DNA from: Rutidosis leptorrhynchoides
Taxonomy: Eukaryota; Streptophyta; Magnoliopsida; Asterales; Asteraceae
Direction: 5' to 3'
Length of the DNA: 64,000 nucleotides
NCBI RefSeq assembly: GCF_046630445.1
Contig: NC_092333.1
Location: 3,310,001 to 3,374,000 of the forward strand
Shown here: positions 1-10,924 of the stretch, piece after piece
Layout: every line of letters starts with the position of its first letter
How positions within the stretch are numbered: the stretch's first letter is position 1
Notes under the pieces: model-generated
The model's input: only the letters and a program-made list of their open reading frames with translations
Database searches by the model: none
What the model was told of the DNA's origin: nothing
Translations under genes and position numbers: made by a program

Positions 1-185
1 AAACTTTTGAGAAATATGAACTTTTCTCGAAAACCGTCACTGTCAATATAGTTGCTATATTAATAAACATACTTTATGTCAAGTTAGACATTAACTAATC
101 AAACGTTATACCTCAAGGTTGATATCCAGATCACTTATTTGCTTTACTTTCCTTCTTGCGTGGAATACTTCAACTGCTATTTAAT

Positions 186-869
186 GTGAGTTTCATATGA
201 TCCCTTTTACTCTTTACATTTTTGGGCTGAGAATACATGCGCAACTTTTATAACTGTTTTACACGTATCAACTATTAAACTGTGATATGTTGGGCTATGA
301 CCAGCAAGTCCCCAACCGACAAGTATAAACGATAAATTGTTACGGGGCGAACTTGAAAGTCTAGTCTAAATACAAGTACCAACTATTAAACTGTGATATG
401 TTGGGCTATGACCAGCAAGTCCCCAACCAACAAGTATAAATGATAACTTGTTACGGGGCAAACTTGAAAGTCTAGTCTAAATATCAGTACCAACTGTTAA
501 AACTATGCTATACTCGGCTATGTCCGACTAAGTCCCTACAGTGATATTTTTAATTGCTGCGGCATTCTTAATTATTGGGGATAGGCCTATCGGGAGTAAC
601 GTTCCAGATACATTTGACTAAGTCTTTGTATTACTTGATAATGAAATTAAACGACAAGGACAGAACAACTTGTCACGGGGCAAACAACGTTTAGTCTAAA
701 TATCACGTACTGGCATAACTTTTTGATCCTGCAGGAGATCAACTTTTGGATCTACGAGATCTACTTTATTAAATCTTGTGGTCTATATCTACTACTGAAA
801 TCATTATTTATTACAAACCTATGAACTCACTCAACCTCGTGTTGACTTTTTAAGCATGTTTATTCTCAG
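186..869 (+). other. Predicted LTR-embedded intron
   Basis: A donor-like GTGAGTTTC starts at 186 and an acceptor-like TTTATTCTCAG ends at 869, followed by GT. The same pair, in the same order and at similar spacing, is present in the five other Tekay-like LTRs of this window. This is an inference from conserved motifs; no transcript evidence is available. Confidence 0.4.
269..490. repeat. 111-bp tandem duplication inside an LTR
   Basis: Two adjacent 111-bp copies (269-379 and 380-490) both begin CAACTATTAAACTGTGATAT and differ at only a few positions. A third, partly diverged start (CAACTGTTAAAACTATG) follows at 491. The duplication lies inside the predicted LTR intron and lengthens it relative to sister LTRs. 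Confidence 0.9.
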
Positions 870-1284
870 GTACTTAAATATTGCTTCTGCTGTATATCTG
901 CTGCTTTGATGATGATTGCTTGCCATGCTTGGAGTCTTCATGCATTACTTACCAATTCATTTAAAAACATTTAATGTAATCTATTTATCTTCCGCTGCAA
1001 AACTCAATAAATCGTCTCATATAGAGTCGTTCTCATTTATACAACTGTAATTTGATATAATTAGTCACAAATACCCCAGGCCCTATTTGGGGGTGTGACA
1101 ACTACTCCTGATGATTCACGAACAATTCTTTTTGTAAATAAATATGTATATATAAATGTTTGTATTGAATATAATAAAAGATAATTGAATCATTATAATT
1201 AAATATGTAAAATAATTTTTTTTTAATAAATCTGTGAATAGATATATATGATTTCTGTAATAGTTATTATCATATGGATATTGG

Positions 1285-1287
<3 letters not shown>

Positions 1288-1368
<81 letters not shown>
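1288..1368. repeat. (TA)n microsatellite
   Basis: An almost uninterrupted TA dinucleotide run with two TG interruptions, inside LTR U3. Confidence 0.95.
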
Positions 1369-2561
1369 AAGACAATTATATGCATACACTTATTATATAA
1401 AGTATTTATAATAAGTATACAACATATGCTATCATATAATATAAAAGGTAATGTATAATCCTAACACGTAAAGTGTAATTACAAGTTAAAAGATAGTTAT
1501 TATGTTGCCACTATTACTTTTATTATTATCATTAAAATAAATATCAATAGTAATAATAAAACTAGTATTATTAATATTATTATTTTAATATATAATATAT
1601 TGATATAAAATTTGAAACATGTAATTGTTATATCCTTATTCATATTAGATATTATTATTACCAATATCATTAAAAATCATTACTATTAAAATTTATTATT
1701 AATATTATAAGATATAACTTATTATCATAATATATTATTATTATTACTAAAAATCATTTTTATTATTAATATCATTATCTAATTTACTTTCATTATTATT
1801 CTTATTCTTATTATTAGTTTTATTAATATTATTTGTATTATTAATTCTATTATTATTATTAATGTAGTATTATTAATATTAATTATTAATATTAATGATT
1901 TAAATACAGAACCTATAATGGAGATCGGTTTTACATCAATGTCATGCTATTTCAATTTTTGTATCTTGTCTCCAAATATTGTTCAAGTCCATATCAGATC
2001 ACAAACACAGACAAATTCAGTTAAGGGTCATATCCTACTTTTATTTTTTTATTTTTTGTCTTCCTAGCTCGAATTGCATCTGTGAACACCTTAGCCACAA
2101 AGTAATCGATCCAAATTAAAATGGAATAAGTCATTCATTTTTTTCCCATTCTCTGTATCACCTACAATTATTTCTAAACAGAATCAAAGTGTAAATTTAA
2201 TTATTATTTTTTCTTTTTCATCGATAACCCTGTTCTTGACATTATCTTCCATAAATCGAATTCTGTTACCATTTCAAAATCTAAAAGTGCAGTTAGGTTA
2301 GGATTCATTGAGTTAAGCTTTCTGTAAAATATCACCTTCCAATTCTTCTTAACGAATCCCAATTTTGAAGTCAAAGTTTATTTTACAAAAAGTCAAAATT
2401 TTTGTTCATCTTGAAATTCGATTTCCAGTTGAAGTTTTCGATCCAATTAAGGGTACAGATAGTTTCTAAAAGGGTTTTGCAACCTATTTCATGTTATAAG
2501 TTTGATCTAAAACGTTCTCAAATTTGAAATCAATTTTTTTTTGAACCGTGACTGCAACAGC

Positions 2562-2672
<111 letters not shown>

Positions 2673-2859
2673 ATTTCGTTCTGTTCTAATTAAGTTAGAT
2701 ATTCAAACTAAGTCTCTCTGTTATTATTAAATCTAAAAACGTACTGTGTTTATGTAACTGTTATGATTATATGGGTGTTAATCGATTGGGTTAAGGAGGA
2801 AGGAGATGAAGGAAACAGAAAATGAAATAAATAAAGATAATATGGGTACTAAATCAGAA

Positions 2860-2935
2860 AAGTTGTAATGGATCAATGGTTAAGGGGTATTGTGGGTGAG
2901 CGGGAGGTCTTGGGTTCGAGCCCTACTCGTGGCAT
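2860..2935 (+). other. tRNA-like Pol III promoter segment in LTR
   Basis: A box A-like TGGTTAAGGGG at 2877-2887 is followed 25 bases later by a box B GGTTCGAGCCC at 2913-2923. About 50 bases downstream a (TTA)n tract starts. The flanks do not form an acceptor stem I could pair, so this is not called as a functional tRNA gene. The same arrangement (boxes A and B, then TTA tract, same sense as the LTR) occurs at 26112-26195 and 39207-39283. Confidence 0.6.
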
Positions 2936-2975
2936 TTATTTTTACAGACTTTATGAGGTAGTTCAACATCAAATT

Positions 2976-2993
2976 TTATTATTATTATTATTA

Positions 2994-3037
<44 letters not shown>
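2976..3037. repeat. (TTA)n microsatellite
   Basis: About 20 TTA units with one G interruption, directly downstream of the tRNA-like segment. The poly-leucine ORF across it is a repeat artefact. Confidence 0.95.
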
Positions 3038-3602
3038 GTATACTATTAAGATTATTATTATTATTGTTATTTTTGGTATTATATTATAATCCTTATTATT
3101 AGTAGTACCATAATTATAATTATTATAACAATTATTATTATATTTAGTCTTATAAGTATTATTATCATTATTAACAATAGTATTATCATTTATAAATCAC
3201 TAGTATTATTACTACTAATATTGCATTTATTATTAGTATTATTAGTATCGCCTTATTCTTATTAGTATTATCAATATTATCATTTTTACCATTATAAATA
3301 TTATTTTAATATTATTACGATTACTAGTTTCAACAAACAAATGATATATATAAAAATATATTCAACATACATAACTTAGCTATATTAATACTTGTATATA
3401 CAAAATGAATACATTTAAGTAAATAATGAAAAATATATAAGTTAATAATATAAAAATTATATCATTAATAATAATAATATATATATTGTCGATTACGATT
3501 ACATGTGTTAATAAATATATAAATGATATAGGTTCGTAAATCCGAGGCCAAACCTGCATTGTTCAGTATAGTCATATGTATTTTTACTACAAAATACATT
3601 AG

Positions 3603-4073
3603 GTGAGTTTCATTACTCCCTTTTTATATATATTTTTGGGCTGAGAATACACGCGCTGTTTTATAAGTGTTTTACGAAATAGGCACAAGTACTAAAACTA
3701 ATTCTATGTGGGTTTAAACCAGAAATATACCCTTAACTTGGTAACATTAAACTACTTGTCTATGTACGGTAGGCGCGAATCCTAAAGATAGATCTATTGG
3801 GCCTGACAAACCCCATCCTGACTATGGGATGCTTTAGTACTTCGAGGTTATTTTAAACACACCTGATCTGGTGTACTTCAGAGGGTAAAACATGAACGTT
3901 AAGGCTTGTTACCGGGTGCCTACAACTTATAGAATACTTTTATACATTTGCGAGTGTACATATATTTATAAACGGAAATCTTGTGGTCTATTAATATATT
4001 GAAATGATTATTATGATAAACCTATGAACTCACCAACCTTTTGGTTGATACTTTTAAGCATGTTTATTCTCAG
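3603..4073 (+). other. Predicted LTR-embedded intron
   Basis: The donor is AG/GTGAGTTTCATT at 3603. The acceptor is GTTTATTCTCAG ending at 4073, with CTCAC about 42 bases upstream as a possible branch site. This is a conserved counterpart of the introns predicted in the other LTRs. Confidence 0.45.
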
Positions 4074-4214
4074 GTATGAAAGAAACCTTCCGTTGTGCAT
4101 TTGCTCATTTTAAAGATATTACATGGAGTCGTTCCTGACATATAGAGGTCAGAACCTCGCAATGGGACCATCTGATGAAGACTTCGACCAGGTGGATTAG
4201 GACGGGTCATTACA

Positions 4215-4468
4215 CATTGCGGGATTTCGGGTTGTTGAAGTAATCCAGACGGCTTATGATGTTCGGCTTTAATCTGGGAACAAGTTAAACACTTTTCAAC
4301 GTAAGTTGCAACATTCTTCTTCAGGTTCGGCCACCAATATTGAACCTTGAGGTCGTGGTACATCTTACCAGCTCCTGGATGAATTGAATACCTTGACTTA
4401 TGAGCTTCATCTAGAATAAGGCTCCGTAAATCTCCATAACTAGGTACCCATATTCTTTCGGCAAAGTA
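4215..4468 (-). pseudogene. Integrase N-terminal (zinc finger) fragment of the outer Gypsy element
   Basis: After the stop at 4469 the frame continues with a segment rich in gypsy-integrase features. It has [20 protein letters not shown] with an HHCC-type zinc finger (the cysteines in CLTC are visible), followed by the typical [13 protein letters not shown]. The match ends exactly at the inserted LTR (4214), where an open frame runs on into LTR sequence without meaning. The catalytic DDE part of integrase is absent from the window. Confidence 0.75.
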
Positions 4469-5359
4469 TCAGAGTCCAGTCTCCTTGACCTCAAATCGAG
4501 AAATGAGAATGTTCAAGTGCTCTTGAGAAATATTCTCCTTCTTGAGAGCCTCATCCTGAGCTACGCGGATCTGGCTATTGAGATTCGTCTGAATGGTGAT
4601 GTTCAAGGCGCGAACACGAAGTGGTACCGTTCTCTCCTTTCGGCTCAAGGCATCAGCTACAACATTTGCCTTGCCAGGGTTGTAACGAAGTTCACAATCA
4701 TAGTCGTTCAACGTCTCAATCCATCGACGCTGTCTCATATTCAGTTGCTTCTGATCAAAGATGTGTTGGAGGCATTTGTGATCGGTGAAGATAGTACTCT
4801 TAGTTCCATAAAGATAATGTCTCCACAGTTTGAGCGTAAAGACAACAGCTCCAAGTTCGAGATCGTGTGTCGTGTAATTTCGCTCATGAATCTTCAGCTG
4901 GCGAGAAGCATAAGCAATAACCTTCTTCCGTTGCATCAATACACACCCAAAACCTTGTCGGGAGGCATCACAATACACAACGAAGTCATCACTGCCTTCG
5001 GGAAGGGATAAAATAGGTGCGGAGGTTAACTTCTGCTTCAGGGTTTGGAATGCCGACTCTTGCTCGGTTTCCCAAATGAACTTCTTCCCCTTATGAGTTA
5101 ACGCAGTCAAAGGACGCGTAATCAAAGAGAAACCTTCGATGAATCTATGATAGTAACCGGCGAGGCCTAAGAATTGGAGGATATGAGTAGGAGTAGTGGG
5201 GGTTTCCCACTTGCTGATAGCTTTGATCTTCGCAGGATCGACTTTGATGCCCTGATCGCTCACGATATGACTGAGAAATTGAACTTCCTTCAACCAAAAT
5301 TCGCACTTAGAGAATTTGGCATGAATTTGCTCTTGTCTCAAGAGTTCTAGCATGAGTCA
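4469..5359 (-). pseudogene. RT C-terminal part and RNase H of the outer Gypsy element
   Basis: This is a 294-aa open stretch. The beginning ([17 protein letters not shown]) is the RT thumb region that follows the FIDD box. [18 protein letters not shown] and the alternating [11 protein letters not shown] region are the connection. RNase H follows with [18 protein letters not shown] (about residues 124-141) and [10 protein letters not shown] (about residues 190-199). It is closed upstream by a TGA at 5357-5359, where the sister element has an arginine codon, and downstream by a TGA at 4469-4471. This family normally has one uninterrupted pol, so these are disabling mutations. Confidence 0.85.
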
Positions 5360-5770
5360 AAGATGTTGCTCATGTTCTTCTTCACTTCTGGAATAGATGA
5401 GGATATCATCTATGAAGACGATTAACGAACTTGTCCAGGTACGACTTGCATACGCGATTCATGAGATCCATAAATATGACAGATGCGTTGGTTAAACCGA
5501 ATGGCATCACAAAAAACTCATAATGACCATAACGGGTTCTGAACGCAGTCTTCAGCACATTGCTCTCCTTCACCCTTAACTGGTGATATCCTGATCATAA
5601 ATCAATCTTGGAGTAAATGTTGGATCCTTGCAGCTGATAAAAAAGATCGTCAATTCTAGGATGGGGATACCGATTCTTGATTGTCAACTTGTTCAGCTCA
5701 TGATAATCGATACATATGCGGAAAGTTTTGTCCTTCTTCTTCACGAACAAAACAGATGCGCCATTCCACG
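5360..5770 (-). pseudogene. Reverse transcriptase fragment of the outer Gypsy element, frameshifted
   Basis: Translation in two different frames recovers RT motifs: [13 protein letters not shown], then a TGA at 5595-5597 within DL*SGYHQ, then [11 protein letters not shown] and FGLTNA, and in the other frame [12 protein letters not shown] frameshift therefore lies near 5430, and a deletion of about two dozen bases near 5770 removes the RT segment just before the WGA...VLFV motif. The copy is non-functional. Confidence 0.8.
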
Positions 5771-6760
5771 GTCTAGCAATTCCTGCAGTTGACTCTGCAA
5801 CTCTTGCCGTTCAGAAAGTGCTAGTCGATAAGGTGCGCGAGCTACAGGTGCAACTCCTGGCACTAGATCGATCTGAAACTCTACTGATCTCGGCGGCGGT
5901 AATCCAGGCAACTCTTCTGGAAAGATGTCGGGAAATTCGTTCAGAATTCGTACATCTTCCACACACTTCTCCTCAGTCTCTAGCTTCTTCACATGCGCTA
6001 AAATATCAAAACGCCCCTTCTTCATAACCTTTTGTGCCTTCATGCAACTAATAAGGTTTAGCTTCGGACTACATCTCTCTCCGTAAACAATCAGTGGCTC
6101 ACCATCTTCGCGAGGTATACGAAGAATCTTCTCAACACAGATAACTTCTGCTTTCACTTTGGACAACCAATCCATACCGATTATCACATCAAAGCTTCCC
6201 AACTTAATGGGTATCAATTCAATCTTGAAATCTACACCAACTAAGTTTATAATACATCCTCGGCCAATTTGGTCAACCTTCTCAAGTTTTCCATTGGCAA
6301 CTTCAACAAGCATACTCTCGTCCAATGGCACTAACGACCAATCTATCTTAGAGCAAAAGTGTCTATCTACATAACTCCTATCGGTTCCGGTATCAAACAG
6401 AACAGAAGCTAATAGGTTATTAATAATGAATGTGCCTGTGACCAAGTCAGGATCCTCACGGGCATCTCTGGCATTCATGTTGATGACTCTTCCACGTGCT
6501 GGCCCGCCATCCTTCTTCTTGTTTGGATATTCATTCTTGAAGTGTCCCTTCTGGCCACATTCAAAACACTTCCTTGACCCATTCGGGTTTGTCCTCATAG
6601 CTGGGGTGGTGATCTTACAATCCTTGCCGATGTATCCAGTCCTCTTGAACTTTTCACAGACCACATTGCAGTACCCAGTATGATGCTTATAGCATCTCTT
6701 GCACTGTGGAAGGCTATCTTTATAGTTAGGGTTCGAGCTAGGGTTCGGGTTAGAATTCTT
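5741..6760 (-). pseudogene. Gag zinc knuckle, aspartic protease and RT start of the outer Gypsy element
   Basis: The open frame continues directly from gag after the TGA at 6761-6763. It contains a CxRC...C-type knuckle region, then CFECGQKGHFKNEY, in which the last cysteine of the CCHC box is replaced by tyrosine. The protease active site is LFDTGTDRSYVD, with DVIIGMDWL downstream. The linker [20 protein letters not shown] leads into RT. The frame breaks at the RT deletion near 5770 and ends at 5741. Order and motifs match the inner Tekay element. Confidence 0.85.
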
Positions 6761-7462
6761 TCAGTCGTTGTTTCCCTTGAAATTCTCATACCTCTTAGCC
6801 GGGTTTTGATCAAAGACCTTTCCCTTATTTCCATCCCACTTACGTTTCCTATTACTAGTTCCCAATTCCGATTTTACATTCTCTGGCTCTTGTTGGGTAA
6901 TTTGATTCATCAGGGTGTGCGCCATGCGCATAGCTTCTGGGACATTTGCTGGTTTTGATGAAGTGACATTTCCTTGAATGTCCTTGGGGAGTCCCCACAG
7001 ATACCTCTCCATCCGCTTGTACTCCGGAGTAACCATTGTGGGGTACATCAAAGATAACTCCAAGTACCTTCGGTTATAGCCATCAAGATCAGTCCCTTCA
7101 ATCTTCAGTTCCCAAAACTCCGCTTCCATCTTCTGAATTTCGGTTCGGGGGTAATACTCCTCGATCATAGCACTCTTAAACTCCTCCCATGATGTAGCAT
7201 AAGCCTCGTCAATTCCCTTATCCTGGGAGAGTGTGTTCCACCAAGTTAAAGCGCCATCCGACAGCGTACAGGAGGCGTACTTAGTTTTGTTCACTTCGGA
7301 GCAGTTACTCACACGAAATACAGATTCCAACTTCTCAAACCATCTCGTCAGCCTAACTGGTCCTTCAGTACCACTGAAATTGTGGGGCTTGCAGCTCTGG
7401 AACTCCTTGAATGTACACCCATTCTGAACAGCTGGGTTGGCTGGTGGAGCTGGAGCAGGGTT
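6761..7462 (-). pseudogene. Gag main part of the outer Gypsy element
   Basis: This is the retrotransposon gag (PF03732-like) region, with ALTWWNTL, the AYATSWEEFKSAMIEEYYPR block and a WELKIEGTDLDGYNRRYLEL block. It runs continuously from the insertion junction at 7462 to a TGA at 6761-6763. The N-terminal codons are on the other side of the inner element, at 21317-21413. The reading frame is kept across the junction once one copy of the 5-bp duplication is removed. Confidence 0.85.
7458..7462. repeat. Target-site duplication GGGTT (left copy)
   Basis: GGGTT directly precedes the LTR start TGAAATGTCCCG at 7463 and is repeated at 21317-21321 directly after the terminal LTR fragment. It brackets the whole inner structure. 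Confidence 0.9.
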
Positions 7463-10400
7463 TGAAATGTCCCGTTATTATTGATTAAAAACGTTCCATA
7501 TTAATTGATTTCGTTGCGAGGTTTTGACCTCTATATGAGACGTTTTTCAAAGACTGCATTCATTTTTAAAACAAACCATAACCTTTATTTCATAAATAAA
7601 GGTTTAAAAAACTTTACGTAGATTATCAAATAATGATAATCTAAAATATTCTGTTTACACGCGACCATTACATAATGGTTTACAATACAAATATGTTACA
7701 TTGAAATCAGTTTCTTGAATGCAGTTTTTACACAATATCATACAAATATGGACTCCAAATCTTGTCCTTATTTTAGTATGCAACAGCGGAAGCTCTTAGT
7801 ATTCACCTGAGAATAAACATGCTTTAAACGTTAACAAAAATGTTGGTGAGTTATAGGTTTAACCTATATATATCAAATCGTAACAATAGACCACAAGATT
7901 TCATATTTCAATACACATCCCATACATAGAGATAAAAATCATTCATATGGTGAACACCTGGTAACCGACATTAACAAGATGCATATATAAGAATATCCCC
8001 ATCATTCCGGGACACCCTTCGGATATGATATAAATTTTGAAGTACTAAAGCATCCGGTACTTTGGATGGGGTTTGTTAGGCCCAATAGATCTATCTTTAG
8101 GATTCGCGTCAATTAGGGTGTCTGTTCCCTAATTCTTAGATTACCAGACTTAATAAAAAGGGGCATATTCGATTTCGATAATTCAACCATAGAATGTAGT
8201 TTCACGTACTTGTGTCTATTTTGTATATCATTTATAAAACCTGCATGTATTCTCATCCCAAAAATATTAGATTTTAAAAGTGGGACTATAACTCACTTTC
8301 ACAGATTTTTACTTCGTCGGGAAGTAAGACTTGGCCACTGGTTGATTCACGAACCTATAACAATATATACATATATATCAAAGTATGTTCAAAATATATT
8401 TACAACACTTTTAATATATTTTGATGTTTTAAGTTTATTAAGTCAGCTGTCCTCGTTAGTAACCTACAACTAGTTGTCCACAGTTAGATGTACAGAAATA
8501 AATCGATAAATATTATCTTGAATCAATCCACGACCCAGTGTATACGTATCTCAGTATTGATCACAACTCAAACTATATATATTTTGGAATCAACCTCAAC
8601 CCTGTATAGCTAACTCCAACATTCACATATAGAGTGTCTATGGTTGTTCCGAAATATATATAGATGTGTCGACATGATAGGTCGAAACATTGTATACGTG
8701 TCTATGGTATCTCAAGATTACATAATATACAATACAAGTTGATTAAGTTATGGTTGGAATAGATTTGTTACCAATTTTCACGTAGCTAACATGAGAAAAA
8801 TTATCCAATCTTGTTTTACCCATAACTTCTCCATTTTAAATCCGTTTTGAGTGAATCAAATTGCTATGGTTTCATATTGAACTCTATTTTATGAATCTAA
8901 ACAGAAAAATTATAGGTTTATAGTCGGAAAAATATGTTACAAGTCGTTTTTGTAAAGGTAGTCATTTCAGTCGAAAGAACGACGTCTAGATGACCATTTT
9001 AGAAAACATACTTCCACTTTGAGTTTAACCATAATTTTTGGATATAGTTTCATGTTCATAATAAAAATTATTTTCCCAGAATAACAACTTTTAAATCAAA
9101 GTTTATCATAGTTTTTAATTAACTAACCCAAAACAGCCCGCGGTGTTACTACGACGGCGTAAATCCGGTTTTACGGTGTTTTTCGTGTTTCCAGGTTTTA
9201 AATCATTAAGTTAGCATATAATATAGATATAGAACATGTGTTTAGTTGATTTTAAAAGTCAAGTTAGAAGGATTAACTTTTATTTGCGAACAAGTTTAGA
9301 ATTAACTAAACTATGTTCTAGTGATTACAAGTTTAAACCTTCGAATAAGATAGCTTTATATGTATGAATAGAATGATGTTATGAACATCATTACTACCTC
9401 AAGTTCCTTGGATAAACCTACTGGAAATGAGAAAAATAGATCTAGCTTCAAAGGATCCTTGGATGGCTTGAAAGTTCTTGAAGCAGAATCATGACATGAA
9501 AACAATTTTAAGTAAGATTTCCACTCGAAATAAGATTGTTATAGTTATAGAAATTGAATTAAAGTTTGAATATGATTATTACCTTGTATTAGAAAGATAA
9601 CCTACTGTAAGTAACAAAGGTTTCTTGATCTTGGATGATTACTTAGAATGGATTTAGAAAACTTGGAAGTAAACTTGTAATCTTGGAAGTATTCTTGATT
9701 TTATGAAACTAGAACTTTTGGAATTTATGAAGAACACTTAGAACTTGAAGATAGAACTTGAGAGAGATCAATTAGATGAAGAAAATTGAAGAATGAAAGT
9801 GTTTGTAGGTGTTTTTGGTCGTTGGTGTATGGATTAGATATAAAGGATATGTAATTTTGTTTTCATGTAAATAAGTCATGAATGATTACTCATATTTTTG
9901 TAATTTTATGAGATATTTCATGCTAGTTGCCAAATGATGGTTCCTACATGTGTTAGGTGACTCACATGGGCTGCTAAGAGCTGATCATTGGAGTGTATAT
10001 ACCAATAGTACATACATCTAAAAGCTGTGTATTGTACGAGTACGAATACGGGTGCATACGAGTAGAATTGTTGATGAAACTGAACGAGGATGTAATTGTA
10101 AGCATTTTTGTTAAGTAGAAGTATTTTGATAAGTGTCCTGAAGTCTTTCAAAAGTGTATGAATACATATTAAAATACTACATGTATATACATTTTAACTG
10201 AGTCGTTAAGTCATCGTTAGTCGTTACATGTAAATGTTGTTTTGAAACCTTTAGGTTAACGATCTTGTTGAATGTTGTTAACCCATTGTTTATTATAACA
10301 AATGAGATGTTAAATTATTATATTATCATGATATTATGATATATAATATATCTTAGTATGATATATATACAGTTAAATGTGGTTACAACGATAATCGTTA

Positions 10401-10889
10401 CATATATGTCTCGTTTCGAAATCATTAAGTTAGTAGTCTTATTTTTACATATGTATTTCATTGTTAATACACTTAATAATATATTTACTTATCATTTAAC
10501 ATAATTAACCAAGTGTATCAATATCTTAATATGATTCATATGTACCTAGTAAGACGTTGTTATAACGATAATCGTTATATATATCGTTTTCGAGTTTCTT
10601 AAATTAATAGTCTCATCTTTATGTATATAACTCATTGTTAAAATACCTAATGAGATACATACTTATAATAAAATCATGTTAACTATATATATGTCATCGT
10701 ATAGTTTTTACAAGTTTTAACGTTCGTGAATCACCGGTCAACTTGGGTGGTCAATTGTCTATATGAAACCTATTTCAATTAATCAAGTCTTAACAAGTTT
10801 GATTGCTTAACATGTTAGAAACACTTAATCATGTAAATAACAATTTCATTTAATATATATATAAACATGGAAAAGTTCGGGTCACTACA
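7463..10889 (-). mobile_element. 3' LTR of the inner Tekay-like element (3427 bp)
   Basis: The plus-strand limits are TGAAATGTCCCG at 7463 and GGGTCACTACA at 10889; read on the minus strand it starts TGTAGTGACCCG. It is nearly identical to 17469-20908. A TATA-like CTTTATATC lies at about 9840-9850 on the minus strand. It contains the predicted intron 8296-7807. No coding region is credible. Confidence 0.9.
7807..8296 (-). other. Predicted LTR-embedded intron
   Basis: On the minus strand the donor AAA/GTGAGTTATAG starts at 8296 and the acceptor GTTTATTCTCAG ends at 7807, again followed by GT. Its counterpart in the other LTR is 18302-17813. Confidence 0.45.
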
Positions 10890-10902
10890 GTACCTACCCG
10901 TT
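10890..10902 (-). other. Polypurine tract of the inner element
   Basis: On the minus strand AACGGGTAGGTAC lies directly before the LTR start TGTAGTGACC. A purine-rich stretch at this place primes plus-strand DNA synthesis in LTR elements. Confidence 0.55.
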
Positions 10903-10924
10903 AAATAAATTTCGTCCTGAAATT

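Larger units (their letters stand above)
1..1099 (+). mobile_element. Ty3/Gypsy LTR, 3' part (plus sense), runs off left edge
   Basis: The segment ends in GGGGGTGTGACA at 1099. It carries the same ordered motifs as the other Tekay-like LTRs here: a GTGAGTTT motif at 186, GGGCTGAGAATACATGCGC near 228, a block reading 'aatcttgtggtcta' near 773, GTTTATTCTCAGG near 858, and CTTCCGCTGCAAAAC near 990. The motif order places U5 on the right, so the element is plus sense. Directly right of 1099 the sequence changes to the 3.1-kb LTR that ends at 4214, so this LTR was inserted into that one. The left end and any target-site duplication lie outside the window. It contains no credible coding sequence. 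Confidence 0.6.

Noticed and set aside
2868..3089. A functional tRNA gene in the LTR
   Set aside because: Boxes A and B are present, but I could not pair an acceptor or anticodon stem. It is called tRNA-like only.
4517..5011. 164-aa plus-strand ORF opposite RNase H
   Set aside because: It is a shadow of the pol coding sequence and has no domain of its own.
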